Shown here in pieces: positions 46,758 to 59,800 of a DNA stretch of 64,000 bases; position 1 is the stretch's first letter; each line of letters opens with the position of its first letter. A model generated the notes under the pieces. The model was not told where the DNA came from. It did no database searches and saw only the letters and a list, made by a program, of their open reading frames with translations. A program made the translations under genes and the position numbers. Source of the DNA: Tubulanus polymorphus (lineage: Eukaryota > Nemertea > Palaeonemertea > Tubulaniformes > Tubulanidae); contig NC_134034.1 of NCBI RefSeq assembly GCF_964204645.1, positions 13,025,962 to 13,089,961 on the forward strand, in the 5' to 3' direction.

Positions 46758-47265
46758 GCATTGCCGAAAAAATACCGAAACTGCCCTTTACGAAATTCAT
46801 CGAAAATATGTGACAGAATACGTTCGCGCATGCGCCTCGTCTCGTGATCTACTCTCTGGGGAAAATCGTGGTCGAGACCAATAAAAAACTGCTCCTACCA
46901 CGGTGTGATTTGACATATGTACGCTTTTAAACACGTACCGTTTATAATTGTATGAAATAAAGCCACAAGAAATCATAGGATACCCATTGAAACGACTGGG
47001 CTAAATCAATTCGAATCCTAGCCAATATTAAACCTTCAAGACAATAGTCGACAAAATATATGCACTGGAATGACAATTACTTTATTTTTTGTTATAACAT
47101 ATAGATACAATTACATCGTTACAGATAGAACAAGATGTTTATTGGGTTATTTGAATCTATGTCTTATAAACAAAATTGTATCGCAAACTATGAAGGTAAG
47201 CAGTGGTGGCTAATTTACATTATTACAGCCAATCTAACACTGTTTAGAAAGAGTTATCATTATGC

Positions 47266-47750
47266 TTAGCCTCGACTCATGAAAAAACGTTGAAAAAAGT
47301 TAGAAAAAAAAAACCTATCAAAACGCTTTTCCTTGCCTGCTGCGAGCGTCACAAACCAGAGGAAAATAAGGAATATCGCGTTAAATTGTGCGGCAAATTT
47401 GGTTAACTGTCCTGAAAAGGAAAGAAAATACTACAAGTAGATTCATAGAAATAGGATGTCAGAATTTCATTTTGAAATACTACCGATACGGGACACATAA
47501 GCAAAGATACTGCTCATTACGCCCATCCCGTATATGCGCTTAAAACGATTAAGAGAATTGACAGTGAAAACTGGATTTACTTCATTTTACACGCAAAAAC
47601 TATATGATAAAATACAGACAGTTTAACGATTAACAAATACAATCTATAGATGAAATACGTTCAGCAATTATACATGAATTTCCTATATATCCTCCCCTAC
47701 TATACTACTCCATATAACCAAAAACGACTAAATATGTACTTACCAAACAT
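47266..47750 (-). CDS. Small secreted peptide precursor, copy 8 of 8
   Basis: Coding parts 47750-47744 and 47411-47266 give 50 residues. The signal and KEKR regions are identical to copy 7. The tail reads FFFSNFFQRFFMSRG where copy 7 has FFFSNYLRRYVMSRG. The acceptor of the start exon has changed from CCAG to CCAA, so splicing probably uses the AAG two bases on, which affects only the leader. The noncoding exon ends at 48159. Confidence 0.63.
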
Positions 47751-48224
47751 TTTACCTTTGGTAAGACACCCGTAAAGTGAGTCGAATATGGCGAATTGAG
47801 GCCTAGGAAGAAAGATAATACAACATTGTATTCAAAGTCTATAATACTCCTTCATATTCTATGACTGACACTTCTCAAAAAACATCAGTTATCATTCACG
47901 TATACGACTCATAAATGTATCAAAGCTTGATATATAGCTAGGATTGTGAGTGATGTTTTCACCATCGGAGTTAGATAATTTTGCAATTTCCAATTTGACA
48001 TTGTTTATTGAAAATGAACTTCGAACAGCATTAAATAGACATTTCATGTACACACTTTAAAACAGCGACTAGCGTTCACAGCTTCATCAGAGACATTTTC
48101 AATTGGAGATAAACTAAAACAGACATTCTACCTAAAGTATCAGCGGACATTTACTTACGGTTTTGTACTGCGAGGTTCCTCGGCTGCTGCGCGTGGTCCG
48201 TTCACTGCAATCGAATTATGAGAA

Positions 48225-48231
48225 CTTTATA
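48225..48231 (-). promoter_or_regulatory. TATA box of peptide copy 8
   Basis: TATAAAG on the minus strand, at the position equivalent to the one of copy 7. Confidence 0.5.
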
Positions 48232-49595
48232 TCGAAAAACGAAGCACTTCGGAAACGAGACATTGTTTGATCATCGATTCGTGAAGTTGATTTCAATCGG
48301 ATTCGAATTTCTGTTAGCCGAGTGCAGAGTGCACGACCACGTAAAGTATGATATACGATATTTCTCAATTCTGAATTTGATCAATAAAACACATATAATT
48401 CTATAACCTATTATTACATGAATCATCTACATCCTAAATTCTAAAACTGTAATGGAAGTTTTATTCTAAGCTACACAAAGCATAAACACGTTTTTCGTTG
48501 CCATATTTTGGACCGGCCACTATCCCCAGATCTTCCGACCGGTTCCACAAGTCTTAAATAAAGTAAAACTGATTTGAGGTTAGATATCTTGTAATAGTTG
48601 AATGCAGGGGTGGACTATGAATATTGGAAGACTGCCGGGGTCTGAAAGACCGAGTAAGGACCTGACACGGATAAAGCAGCCATGTTGAAGGTATGGCAGA
48701 CTGAGGTTGTGTAATCGGGATTCAGACATCACTGAAGCCGCTCCATCCGACGAAGAGATGCAGTTTCCGACAGAATCAGTTTGAAATATATTTATTTTAA
48801 CAAACTCTGAAATGAAAAGGGCATCTTCAAATCGCTCCGTATAGCTGCCCCTGGAATTATAGACCATTCTCATATTTTACCATTCTTCGGCTGGCAAACC
48901 GAATTCTTCTGCTAAGATTATGGTTATTGTGGAGCTAGGGTTAAGGATATGGCTGCCCAATTAGCAACTGAAGCTGTGGTTGGGACTTATTCTTGGGCCG
49001 GTGGCGTGTTTTTGGTAGCTCGAAGTTCCTGGTGATTGATGAGCCTGGTATAGGATTAGTGAGTTGAATGGTCACCATCTGTGAGTGGATTTCGATCGAT
49101 TACAATTTTTCCAATCAGTTTTAATTCCCCGGCGCCTGGTTCAGGTCGAAAACGCACTTCCGTATAATTTTTTCAGTAATAAGAAAATAAGTAACAAAAC
49201 GTTTTCTCAGAAATTCTTATCAGTGATTATGCTGAAAGATTTTCGAAAACTTTCATCCAAAAGAATAGCAAATGTCTTCTTGTCTCACAGGCATCAGAGT
49301 CGGGTTATTTTCTAAGGTCTTAATTATGCCTCATTGAACTGAGTGAAATCACTGAGTGAAATCGGATCCCGCCTCGCTTGCTATAGTCTATTATCAAGCC
49401 GCTGTTCCTTGAACAAGTACTGGTAAATGTAAGAAGGTCTGGTATTCAGACTTCGCTTGCCATGGCACGATGCCGCTGCCGTTAAAGCCACATCCTTTGG
49501 CAAGCGAGTATGACTAATATACGTTCCGACGCGTAACTTTCGGTTCTTAGTACGACCGGGTCGCGCTAGCTTCGATTGAGTCATAACTAGCGAAG

Positions 49596-52500
49596 ATGGC
49601 GGAAGAAAGCGCCGATCGAGTTCAATTGGCGAACGGTAATTACAACTCTACAGGTCAGTGATTATCAATTTACCGAATTTATTTTCATTCGGAGTTTATC
49701 GTCGAACGTCGAGAAAAATTTCCGCTCCGAAATCGCTTTGGAACCCGGAGTTTCCGATGAGAGAACGAAGTATTAGCTTAGTCTGTGTCTACTCCTTCCG
49801 AATATGATTTTTAGCTAATTAGTCGAATTCTTCGATGATTACCCGTTGATAATTTTACCCTTTTCTTCCCGACCCGTTCCTGAATCATTCGAGTACCTAA
49901 ATCTTAGAAATTAATGCCTAAACGTCCTGAGACTTTCAGGGGCGGACAATGAATGGGAATGCCTCATCATTCATGGGAGGGTCCGCCTCCCGACCATCCC
50001 AAAAAAGTCAAGATGCCCTGAAATTTCACGGGAAAATATAAATGATGGATTGATATCTAAAAATGTTGACATTCATAAGCTTGTTCTCTATATTTTCAAA
50101 AGTGAGTTAATATTTTCCGGAGCGAGGTTGCTTTCAGGGTGCCATTTTAATTGATCCCCTATTTTGGGGGGGTTTTACCCTCCCTGATTCGAACCCTAGA
50201 TCCGCCCCTGATAATCAGGCCTAATTACTGAGTGTCATGATATACAAGATCAAAACTGAATCCTGGTTGCTGACTACAATGCAATGCGGTCGATTATTTA
50301 AGTCGTACAGTCCACAGTGTAGTCCGATTACTGACTAAAAACTACGGTCCAGTTACTGACTGAATGATAGTCTGGCTACTGACTAAATTCAATGTCTCTA
50401 GGTTACTGACTCCTGCTTGTTCTAAAGTGCCGTCTCCTATGATACATGTTTCTTTGATTCAGTTGTTTAGAATATGTAGTGGCCAGTCACCCCCCCCCCA
50501 AAAAAAAAAAAATCAAGTGGCTATTCATACGGACACGTATGGATTACTCTGGAATTATTCGTAGGGTTAGGGTTAGGGTAAGGTGAGGCTATATGTAGTT
50601 AAAACATTCGATCGACTGTCAGCGAGCTCGATGGTCTAGTGGTATGATGCTGCGCTAGTAATTTACTGGCGCGGGTTCCAGTCTCGCTCGATCCGCTATT
50701 TTTCTCTAACTATATTCTCCGCGCTTTCCTTGAATTTTCTAAGTCGCGCACCTCTGTACGCATGCGTGGCGTCCAATCAGCGACAGTTATTAGCGTACAG
50801 ATCCTAGTTCCGTACGAGTAGCCTCCTGAGTAATCCCCGTACGGGTAGCTTCCAGAGTAATCCCCGTACGGGTCTGTACGGGTAGGTTCCAGAGTAATCC
50901 CCGTACGAGTAGCCTCCAGAGTAATCCCCGTACCGGTAGCCTCCAGAGTAATCCCCATACGGGTAGCCTCCAGAGTGATCCCCGTACGGGTAGCCACAGC
51001 GTTTAGAATATTATTGATTCTCAGGTTTCAGGAAGGATAGAAAGAGAAATTTTAATGGTAAGTCTCGAAATGTGTTATGGATGATTTTTATTTTGCCATT
51101 AGATCAAACGGATTGATTATTTTTATTTGTTCATTTGTTTGCTTGAACATTTTCATTTACGTTATTTAGTTTAGTTTTGGAGGTTTTTTGTTTTGGATGT
51201 GTTTCATTTCATCTTAATTGCACGTTGTTTATCATAGAATTTTCATATTTGATCTTTTAACGCAATAATTGTAAAACATTAAGAGCTTTGAAATCTGTAG
51301 ATAGCATAGAGACACATCCTATTCAAACCAGGAAGCTGACAGAGTCATGATGTTACCGGGTTCAAATTCCTGTCTGACTCTCATGATGTCAAATCCCTGT
51401 GAGGGAGGATGTGTCTACTAGGACAGGTGTTTGTACTGTGACAGAGTCTCATGATGTCATCAGGTTCAAATCCCTGTGAGGGAGGATGTGTCTAGTAGGA
51501 CAGGGGTTTGTACTGTGACAGAGTCTCATGATGTCATCAGGTTCAAATCCCTGTGAGGGAGGATGTGTCTACTAGGACAGGGGTTTGTACTGTGACAGAG
51601 TCTCATAATGTCATCAGGTTCAAATCCCTGTGAGGGAGGATGTGTCTACTAGGACAGGGGTTTGTACTGTGACAGAGTCTCGTGATGTCATCAGGTTCAA
51701 ATCCCTGTGAGGGAGGATGTGTCTACTAGGACAGTGGTTTGTACTGTGACAGAGTCTCGTGATGTCATCAGGTTCAAATCCCTGTGAGGGAGGATGTGTC
51801 TACTAGGACAGTGGTTTGTACTGTGACAGAGTCTCGTGATGTCATCAGGTTTAAATCCCTGTGAGGGAGGATGTGTCTACTAGGGCAGGGGTTTGTACTG
51901 TGACAGAGTCTCGTGATGTCATCAGGTTCAAATCCCTGTGAGGGAGGATGTGTCTAGTAGGACAGGGGTTTGTACTGTGACAGAGTCTCATGGATGTCAT
52001 CAGGTTCAAATCCCTGTGAGGGAGGATGTGTCTAGTAGGACAGGGGTTTGTACTGTGACAGAGTCTCACGATGTCATCAGGTTCAAATCCCTGTGAGGGA
52101 GGATGTGTCTACTAGGACAGGGGTTTGTACTGTGACAGAGTCTCGCGATGTCATCAGGTTCAAATCCCTGTGAGGGAGGATGTGTCTACTAGGACAGGGG
52201 TTTGTACTGTGACAGAGTCTCGTGATGTCATCAGGTTCAAATCCCTGTGAGGGAGGATGTGTCTACTAGGACAGGGGTTTGTACTGTGACAGAGTCTCGT
52301 GATGTCATCAGGTTCAAATCCTTGTGAGGGAGGATGTGTCTACTAGGACAGTGGTTTGTACTGTGACAGAGTCTCGTGATGTCATCAGGTTCAAATCCTT
52401 GTGAGGGAGGATGTGTCTACTAGGACAGGGGTTTGTACTGTGCCAGAGTCTCGTGATGTCATCAGGTTCAAATCCCTGTGAGGGAGGATGTGTCTACTAG

Positions 52501-53715
52501 GACAGGGGTTTTATCCTGATGAATAACCCTAACAGCCACAAGTTGATGATTGGGTTTGATATAATGAATTGTGATTATTTCATGACTGGGTGTACGTACT
52601 TGAATGTGAATCATCATCAGGTGTTTGAATTAACTATTGATTCAACGTTTTTCAAGTTGTGCGTATATGTAACCTCAATTTAAAGTACTTATGTCACGGG
52701 TTTGTTTGACTGCCAGGAAACGTCAAGTGCGTGTGTGTAATAAATCAGCGTCCCTTGGTTGCTTATAAACTGCTAAACAGAAAATGATTTTAAAGCTGCT
52801 TGAATTTGAGTAAATTGCCCGAAACACTTTCAATTTTGAGAATTAGGCTATTATAAGAAATCTTTTAAATCAGACTGCGCCTAAGTCGGTACAGTTAGGA
52901 CCGGGATATTTTTTTCGTTATAAGGTGGTTACTGAATTGAAAAAACCGAGTTTAGGTCGTGTAAGGGATAAAACTGTGCTCACAAAACCACCGAATTACT
53001 GGTTCGGCACTGATTTTATTATAGTTAACCTAGTACAGCTTAATCAGGATGATTCAGTTCACAGACCGAGTAAGGACGATGTACTTAACAGTTTCATACC
53101 GGAATTAGTCTCGGATAAAAAATGTTTCTGATCCAAAAATACTGGTAAATTGACATAATATATTAGACGCGGTATATTGTCAGTGATGTATTTATAGCCT
53201 GATGCTGAGTGGAGCTTGTCGATTTGATTCTAGTGCTTCTGATGCATTGTAAACGAAAGACTTGCTGTCATTTCTCATGTATAGAGGGAATGCGCAATTT
53301 TTCGCAGTGATAAATTTAAGGATATTCCTATAGAACTAATATGGAAAATACATTAAACTACGAGTTGACAGGTAGGATTTGTTCATGAATTTGATCAGTT
53401 TAAAGGGATGTATTTGTCAGGTGGGGGGTGAACCGATGATCGGAGACAATAGATTCCCGGGGGGGAAGGGGGGATAAACGGAGTCTACTGCGGATGCATA
53501 AAGAACAATTCAAAGATATTCGATATAATTCTTAAGCGTTCGTTCAGACACAGCTGTTGCTGTACGGGATGATGTTCTCTTATTCGATACCGTATTTCAT
53601 GAACGTCAAATCCGCGACATATGTTACACGTATTGTAAAACATGAAATGGCGTCCAATCCTGGTAAGGAGGCGATTTAACATTATCTCTTTTTCACTGTT
53701 CTACTAATGCCTTCA

Positions 53716-53813
<98 letters not shown>

Positions 53814-56800
53814 CATTTCTACCTTACCAGTAGCATGGACGTATAGACGTATAGTCTAGTTAATAATAGTTAGTAGTAACATCCGAGCAGCTACTAATTT
53901 TAGGCACTCAGGAGTTATCGATAATCTTATTGAAATTATTGAAAATTTGCCGTGGAGTTCGTTCGTTCACCGCTACTTGTGGAAGTTTTATTACGTGTGT
54001 TTAGGAATCAAAAGTTCAAGGGGGTTATATATAAACTGTTTATGTCATCGATCGAGTCGTAAATATTTTATTCGTTAGTTTCAGTGCGAATGCACCGAAT
54101 TTGGCAACGGTCTCTTTAATGGCGCATTTACAACTGACCTAAAAGTACTCATCGTAGACTAGATATTGATATTATTGCGGTTGTGGTGTAACAACGCGTT
54201 GCAGGTCAAATCAAACCGGTTTACCATTCATTCGAACTTTATTTATTTTTTTTAAAGAAAAAGTTTTTTTCTCGTTTAGCCTCGTTGAAATATATTACGA
54301 TCCTTTATATGTCCGATGCTATGAATTCTACCGCGTTGATTGTGTCTATAGTCGCGATCACACGAGCGTTTCGGGGCCATAAATGTCGCACCAGGCTTGA
54401 GAGCAAAATTTTCAAACGGCCCCGGTAATGATTCACTTCGCCGCTTTGTGAATGCGCTTTTTAATTAGGTACAGGCTAAAAATCCATGTGGGGGGATGGG
54501 GGTGCTTAACCCAGTGTATGTATTTCATTTAGATTTTAGGCTGAGTGAATTATTAGAAGGTTCATTGACCCAGGCCAAATAGGCGCGGATCAGGCCCGAG
54601 TCATATTTGACCCGTGTCTAATTAGAGAGCGCGTGCGTTCACAGGTAAACCACTTAACAATGATCCAACAAAGTGAAGTGAATCATTTCCAGATTCTATT
54701 TGAAGTAAACAAGTTGCCATTCACGCACAATAATTTGACCAGTCCAATAATTCAGCCTGGTCCGACGTTCGTGGCCGGGCCAAAAACGCTCAACGAGATC
54801 GCTGCTTAAAGATATAGATCAAAAACGAACGCGGTCGTATTTATGAAGATTTCACCGCCGGTTGTTTACGTCCGCTAAATTGCGCGATTATCGCGATTCT
54901 TGATTTCGAATAATGATATCGTCGCGATAATCGATATTCGCCGCCCCCATATCTTATCAGATCGGTGTTTTTCGTTTATCAGAGATTTTAATCGGTGACC
55001 GAGCGCGCGTTTATTGCGTAGTAGTTCTACCACCGGGGGGGTTTTAGTTCTGAAATCCTCTTGTTCGTAAAAAAGAGATAAACGAAAAAAATATCGTCGT
55101 TTGTTTTGTACAGGATCAATTATGCACGCGTGCATGAATGAGCAGGTTTTTTGTCAAGGGACGACGGCTTCGGTAGAGATTTGTATACCTTACTGTAGAG
55201 TGTTGTATCGTCGCGTCGTAAAGCTCGCCTATTCAGGCAGTTCGATAAAATCGGCATTTCTTCTACTGTGATCGGTTGGTATTCGTGATCCGATCAATTG
55301 CGAGTTTCCAAGCGATAAAGATCGCGAGGAATATTGAGATTCCGAGATTCGCGGCGTCTTCGGAAATCAGGCGTCAGGCGTCGCTAGAAACTGTGGAAAA
55401 AATTGCGGCGAGTCTGATAAATTCTGGAAGTTGCTTAAACTTTGTTTCGAAAAATCTACGATAGGCCGTGGTGCTCGCTATTGGGGAGAAATCGCGAATG
55501 GATTTTTCGGACTCAAGTCGTCATCCTGGGAAATTGCTTCGGACTTGTCTCTCCAGTTTCAACTTAGGCTAAATTCAAACAGTTTTGTTTTGTTATCAGA
55601 ATTGATAAAATTTGAGGTACGCGAGTGAACATGAATTTCATGTTAAATGCCTAAATCTTTTGTGAAATAGAAAATGCCGGAAACTCGGTCTTTGATTGCA
55701 GTCGAAAGCGCTGACTTTTAAACTGCGAAAAGTGCTGCTGAATTTTGCCGATTTTCGATGTTTCTATCGCGATTAAATCGCGTACAGTTAACGCCTGATT
55801 GCATGTAGGAATACGAGAGGCGCGTCTCGTTTGTTTTTTCGGCGTAGATTAGAATCATGAAATCGAACGGATATCGGTCGATTTGGTGGCGAAAGATTTC
55901 AGGTCGGTCGCATTTTTACGATTGAAATTTCAATTTAGGAAAAAAATGGGGTCTTTTTCAATACGGGCTTTGGATGTTTCAAGCTCTTTCCGCAATTAAC
56001 TTTAAAATCAATGAAATTCGAAGGTGTTTACTTGTAAGGTTAAAATGGTTGAAATTTGAAATTTTTTTGTTAAATTTTATTTTGAAATTTAGATTTTTAG
56101 AACGAAATTTTTCAAGTTGAAATTTGCAAAACTTTTCTCAGTTAATCGCTGAAAATTTTGTCGACTAAGATTCTCGTTGAAATTTAGAATTGTGAAAAAA
56201 TTGCAATTTACCCTTTGTTGCTTGCAGCAGAAAAGTTTTGAAATGAAACTTCAACCGGGGAAATAAACTAATTTTCTTTTTGTGTGTTCATGCCAAGTTT
56301 GTAATTTCGCAAAAGAAAAAGTGCATGTTTGATCGTGGCTATAGTTTTGGAAAATTTTGTTAGAAAACCCAAATATTTGAAGTAAACTTGCTTTATTTGT
56401 TGTTCCTGTATTATTTCAGATGTGAGTCCGCAAAAACAAGCGTTCATCCGAAAACATAATCTACAACAAATAAAAGAAAAAGCGCAGGTAGGAGGTGTTC
56501 TTAAATCTGGGTCCTACGGGGGATACGTGCGTATACTTCAACAACCGGCAAAGATCACTAATTTTGGATACCAAATCGCACTTTCAACTATCTCAGACAA
56601 AAACGAAATCAGTTTTCTGATTTTCTAATTTCCCATCTTTAGCTCGGACTTTGCTTACCTCTGACTGATTTTGTTGGTCCCAGTTTGTCCGATTTTGGCA
56701 TTATGATTATCAAGACTATTACGATTATTGAATGTCGGCCATCTTGTCCATATGGCTGCCATGCGGCCGTATTGAATTTTTCTAATTTCTTAAATTCGGG

Positions 56801-59800
56801 ACAAACATTGAATTGCTATACTGAATACGTTTTCATAATGAATATCAAAACTACAATTGTCTCGTAATGTCGGCCATCTTACCTATATGGCTGCCATGCG
56901 GCCGTATTGAATTTTGCATTGTCGCGTTCGTATTTCAGAAATGTAGACGAGAACTGTGCGAACAGTTGAGCGGTAATTTCACGGAACTCGTCGACGAGAT
57001 TATCACGCAAGTCGAGGATATCGAAGAGACGCGCGATGCCGCTGGTGCCGAACGACGGCGTAAACGAGGCAAAAACGGCGAACTTCCCGATAAGGAATTC
57101 GTATCGCGGCAATCTATACTGACGTACGTTTTTAGTATTCAATTTTACTTTAAGATTCTACTTGTGTCGCGTCGTTAGACATATTTAATTGAAAATGAAC
57201 TACAAACGTCGGATATTAGACATTTTATCAGCACACTTTCAAAAACTGATCGTCCACACTTCACATGTGTTCAGTGCTTCACCTGAGATATTTTCAATTG
57301 AAAATGAACTACAAACAACAGACATTAGATATTTCATAAGTTTCTTGAATGTGTGCTGATAAAATCTTAGAACTTCGGAACTTTATCCGTAGACATTATC
57401 GCGAATCAACTATCCTACGTGAACTGAATATTTAACGAAGTAACGGTTAATTAGGATTTCGGGTTTTAATTGTTTTCACCCTCGATTAATTGTTTATTTT
57501 ATTAATTGTTTTTTGTTTTTCTATTCTCAGCGAGCTGCTCGAAATTGATCATATACGAACGATATATCACATCTTCGTCGCGATTCTGATCGTTTTCTCT
57601 CTGAACACGGTCGTCTACGACATCTTTGAAAACGGTCTGAAGTAAGTATTCGATGAAACGTCTCGTGTTGCCTCGCCGTGTGACGTGTTTCGTTCCGCGT
57701 GATTTTATCGGTAATCTATAATAATAATAATAATAATGAATTTTTAAATTCGTACAGCTAAGTACAACGCTCATTGAGCAGAACAAAAAAATATACAATA
57801 TACAAATTATAACCTGATGAAAAAGTACATAGCATAAGTATAGTAAATCAGTATAAATATATGATATAAAATTGCCAGCACAGCACTTTTTAGTGAAATG
57901 ATTTCACTGTTCGTAAATTGAAAATTTGGGTCATTCTTAATTTCAAGTAATGGTGGCTGATTCGATAAAACTGTGTTTTATCATGCATTAAACTTTTTTC
58001 GCGTTTTATCGCGGTGATTTTCATTTTTACCCCCCCCCCCCCCTCCGGTCTTTTTTGTTGTGTGGGGCGATACGACGAAAAGAATTCGTAATTTTAGGCG
58101 TTCATTAAAAATTGCAATGCGTGTGACTTTTTTAAGTTTATTTTTACATGGCCCGAATCAGCTACTAAAGTAATCAGTTGATATCGTTATATTAGGGTCA
58201 CCTAACCTGGACAACTCGGAAAACTCTAGAAATCTATCATAAATTTCGATGTTTTCTTGTATTTTTCAGACCGGACCTGTTTAATTTCGAAGTGATTGTT
58301 TGGGGTTTCGGTAAATTGCCGATAGTGATGACGATATGGGTGTGTATGCTTCTGGCTAATACTGTAGTATTGTATCCGCTATTCCAACATTGGGCATGGA
58401 ACCGACCGAAGAAAGTTGGTATGTTCTATTTTTCAAAGGCTCGTAACGTGAATGAATACTATGATTGCACTTGGTTGATCCTCACTTGCTGCAAGTGGAA
58501 TCCTCTATTGCCACGGTAGTTGATGTCCTACAGCATACTAGCGACACCTGGTGGATCCTCACTTGCTGCAAGTGGAATCCTCTATTGCCACGGTAGTTGA
58601 TGTCCTACAGCATACTAGTGCCACCTGGTGGATCCTCACTTGCCGCAAGTGGAATCCTCTATTGCCACGGTAGTTGATGTCCTACAGCACACTAGCGACA
58701 CCTGGTGGATCCTCACTTGCCGCAAGTGGCATCCTCTATTGCCACAGTAGTTGATGTCCTACAGCACACTAGCGACACTTGGTGGATCCTCACTTGCTGC
58801 AAGTGGAATCCTCTATTGCCACGGTAGTTGATGTCCTACAGCATACTAGCGACACCTGGTGGATCCTCACTTGCTGCAAGTGGAATCCTCTATTGCCACG
58901 GTAGTTGATGTCCTACAGCACACTAGCGACACCTGGTGGATCCTCACTTGCCGCAAGTGGAATCCTCTATTGCCACGGTAGTTGATGTCCTACAGCACAC
59001 TAGCGACACCTGGTGGATCCTCACTTGCCACAAGTGGAATCCTCTATTGCCACGGTAGTTGATGTCCTACAGCACACTAGCGACACCTGGATCCTCACTT
59101 GCTGCAAGTGGCATCCTCTATTGCCACGGTAGTTGTATCCTACTGCTCTCCTCGCTAGCGACACCTGGTGGATCCTCACTTGCCACGCGAGAGATACCCT
59201 CGCTTGCCGCAGTGTTGTTGCCAATTCCTCTCCGAGTTTGGGAAGGAACTGCAACCCTATCACCCCTGGCGTTGGTGCCTCAGAGAGGGTATCATTGATA
59301 CTGATTTCTGAAGAAACGATGTGCATTGTTATATTTTAGGTTACTATGACTACGTGTATTTGGCTCTTTACATCGCGTATATTTTGGCGTTTTTGATTCT
59401 TCCCGTGATCACGTCATTTCAACATCAACTGCCGATTGCGTCGAAACTGATCGCCATTCTTGAACAGGTTAGCTAGAGTGGATACTAATCAAGCATTCTA
59501 AAAATTCTGAAAACTATGACCGGTGATGTGTGTCGAGAAGTGTCCGTCAAAATAGCTGAGAATTTATGCACAAACTTTGTTCAAGTATAAGAAAGTTTAT
59601 TTTCATCTGTTATTTTGTCGTGAAAAATGCCGATATTGTCAGGATAGGAAAAAGTGAAAATTCCAGAGTTCATCAATCTGGCCCCTGGGTCGAGTTAAGT
59701 TATTGGTAAAGTTTCTCTAATGCGCTGCTTTAATGATTTAATGTTTCATTCGTAGGTTCGTTTGATAATGAAAGCTCACGCGTTCGTAAGATACAACATT

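Larger units (their letters stand above)
43289..49432. repeat. 3.2-kb tandem duplication carrying two peptide genes
   Basis: Unit 1 (43289-46191) and unit 2 (46531-49432) are nearly identical and start with the same TTTGTCGCTTCGTCTTTTGG. The offset is 3242 bases. Each unit has one intact three-exon peptide gene, a decayed peptide exon and the same 3' flank. The 340 bases between the units (46192-46530) are unique. Confidence 0.92.

Noticed and set aside
50621-50692. Functional tRNA gene
   Set aside because: The A and B boxes are good, but acceptor and anticodon stems do not pair well; kept only as a tRNA-like sequence.
50710-50997. Frame with repeated TGITLEA units
   Set aside because: It comes from the 27-bp minisatellite in SOAT intron 1. 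The unit is a multiple of three, so the frame stays open.
51851-52069. Repetitive frame with [14 protein letters not shown] units
   Set aside because: It is an open reading of the reverse strand of the 77-bp minisatellite; other units break it by single-base changes.
51365-52512. CRISPR-like array
   Set aside because: The whole 77-bp unit repeats, with no unique spacers, in an intron of an animal gene; it is a minisatellite.
58292-58519. Extension of SOAT exon 5 into the 77-bp array
   Set aside because: The frame needs the GTATGT donor at 58419 to join YYDYVYLAL in the next exon; the extension is intronic.
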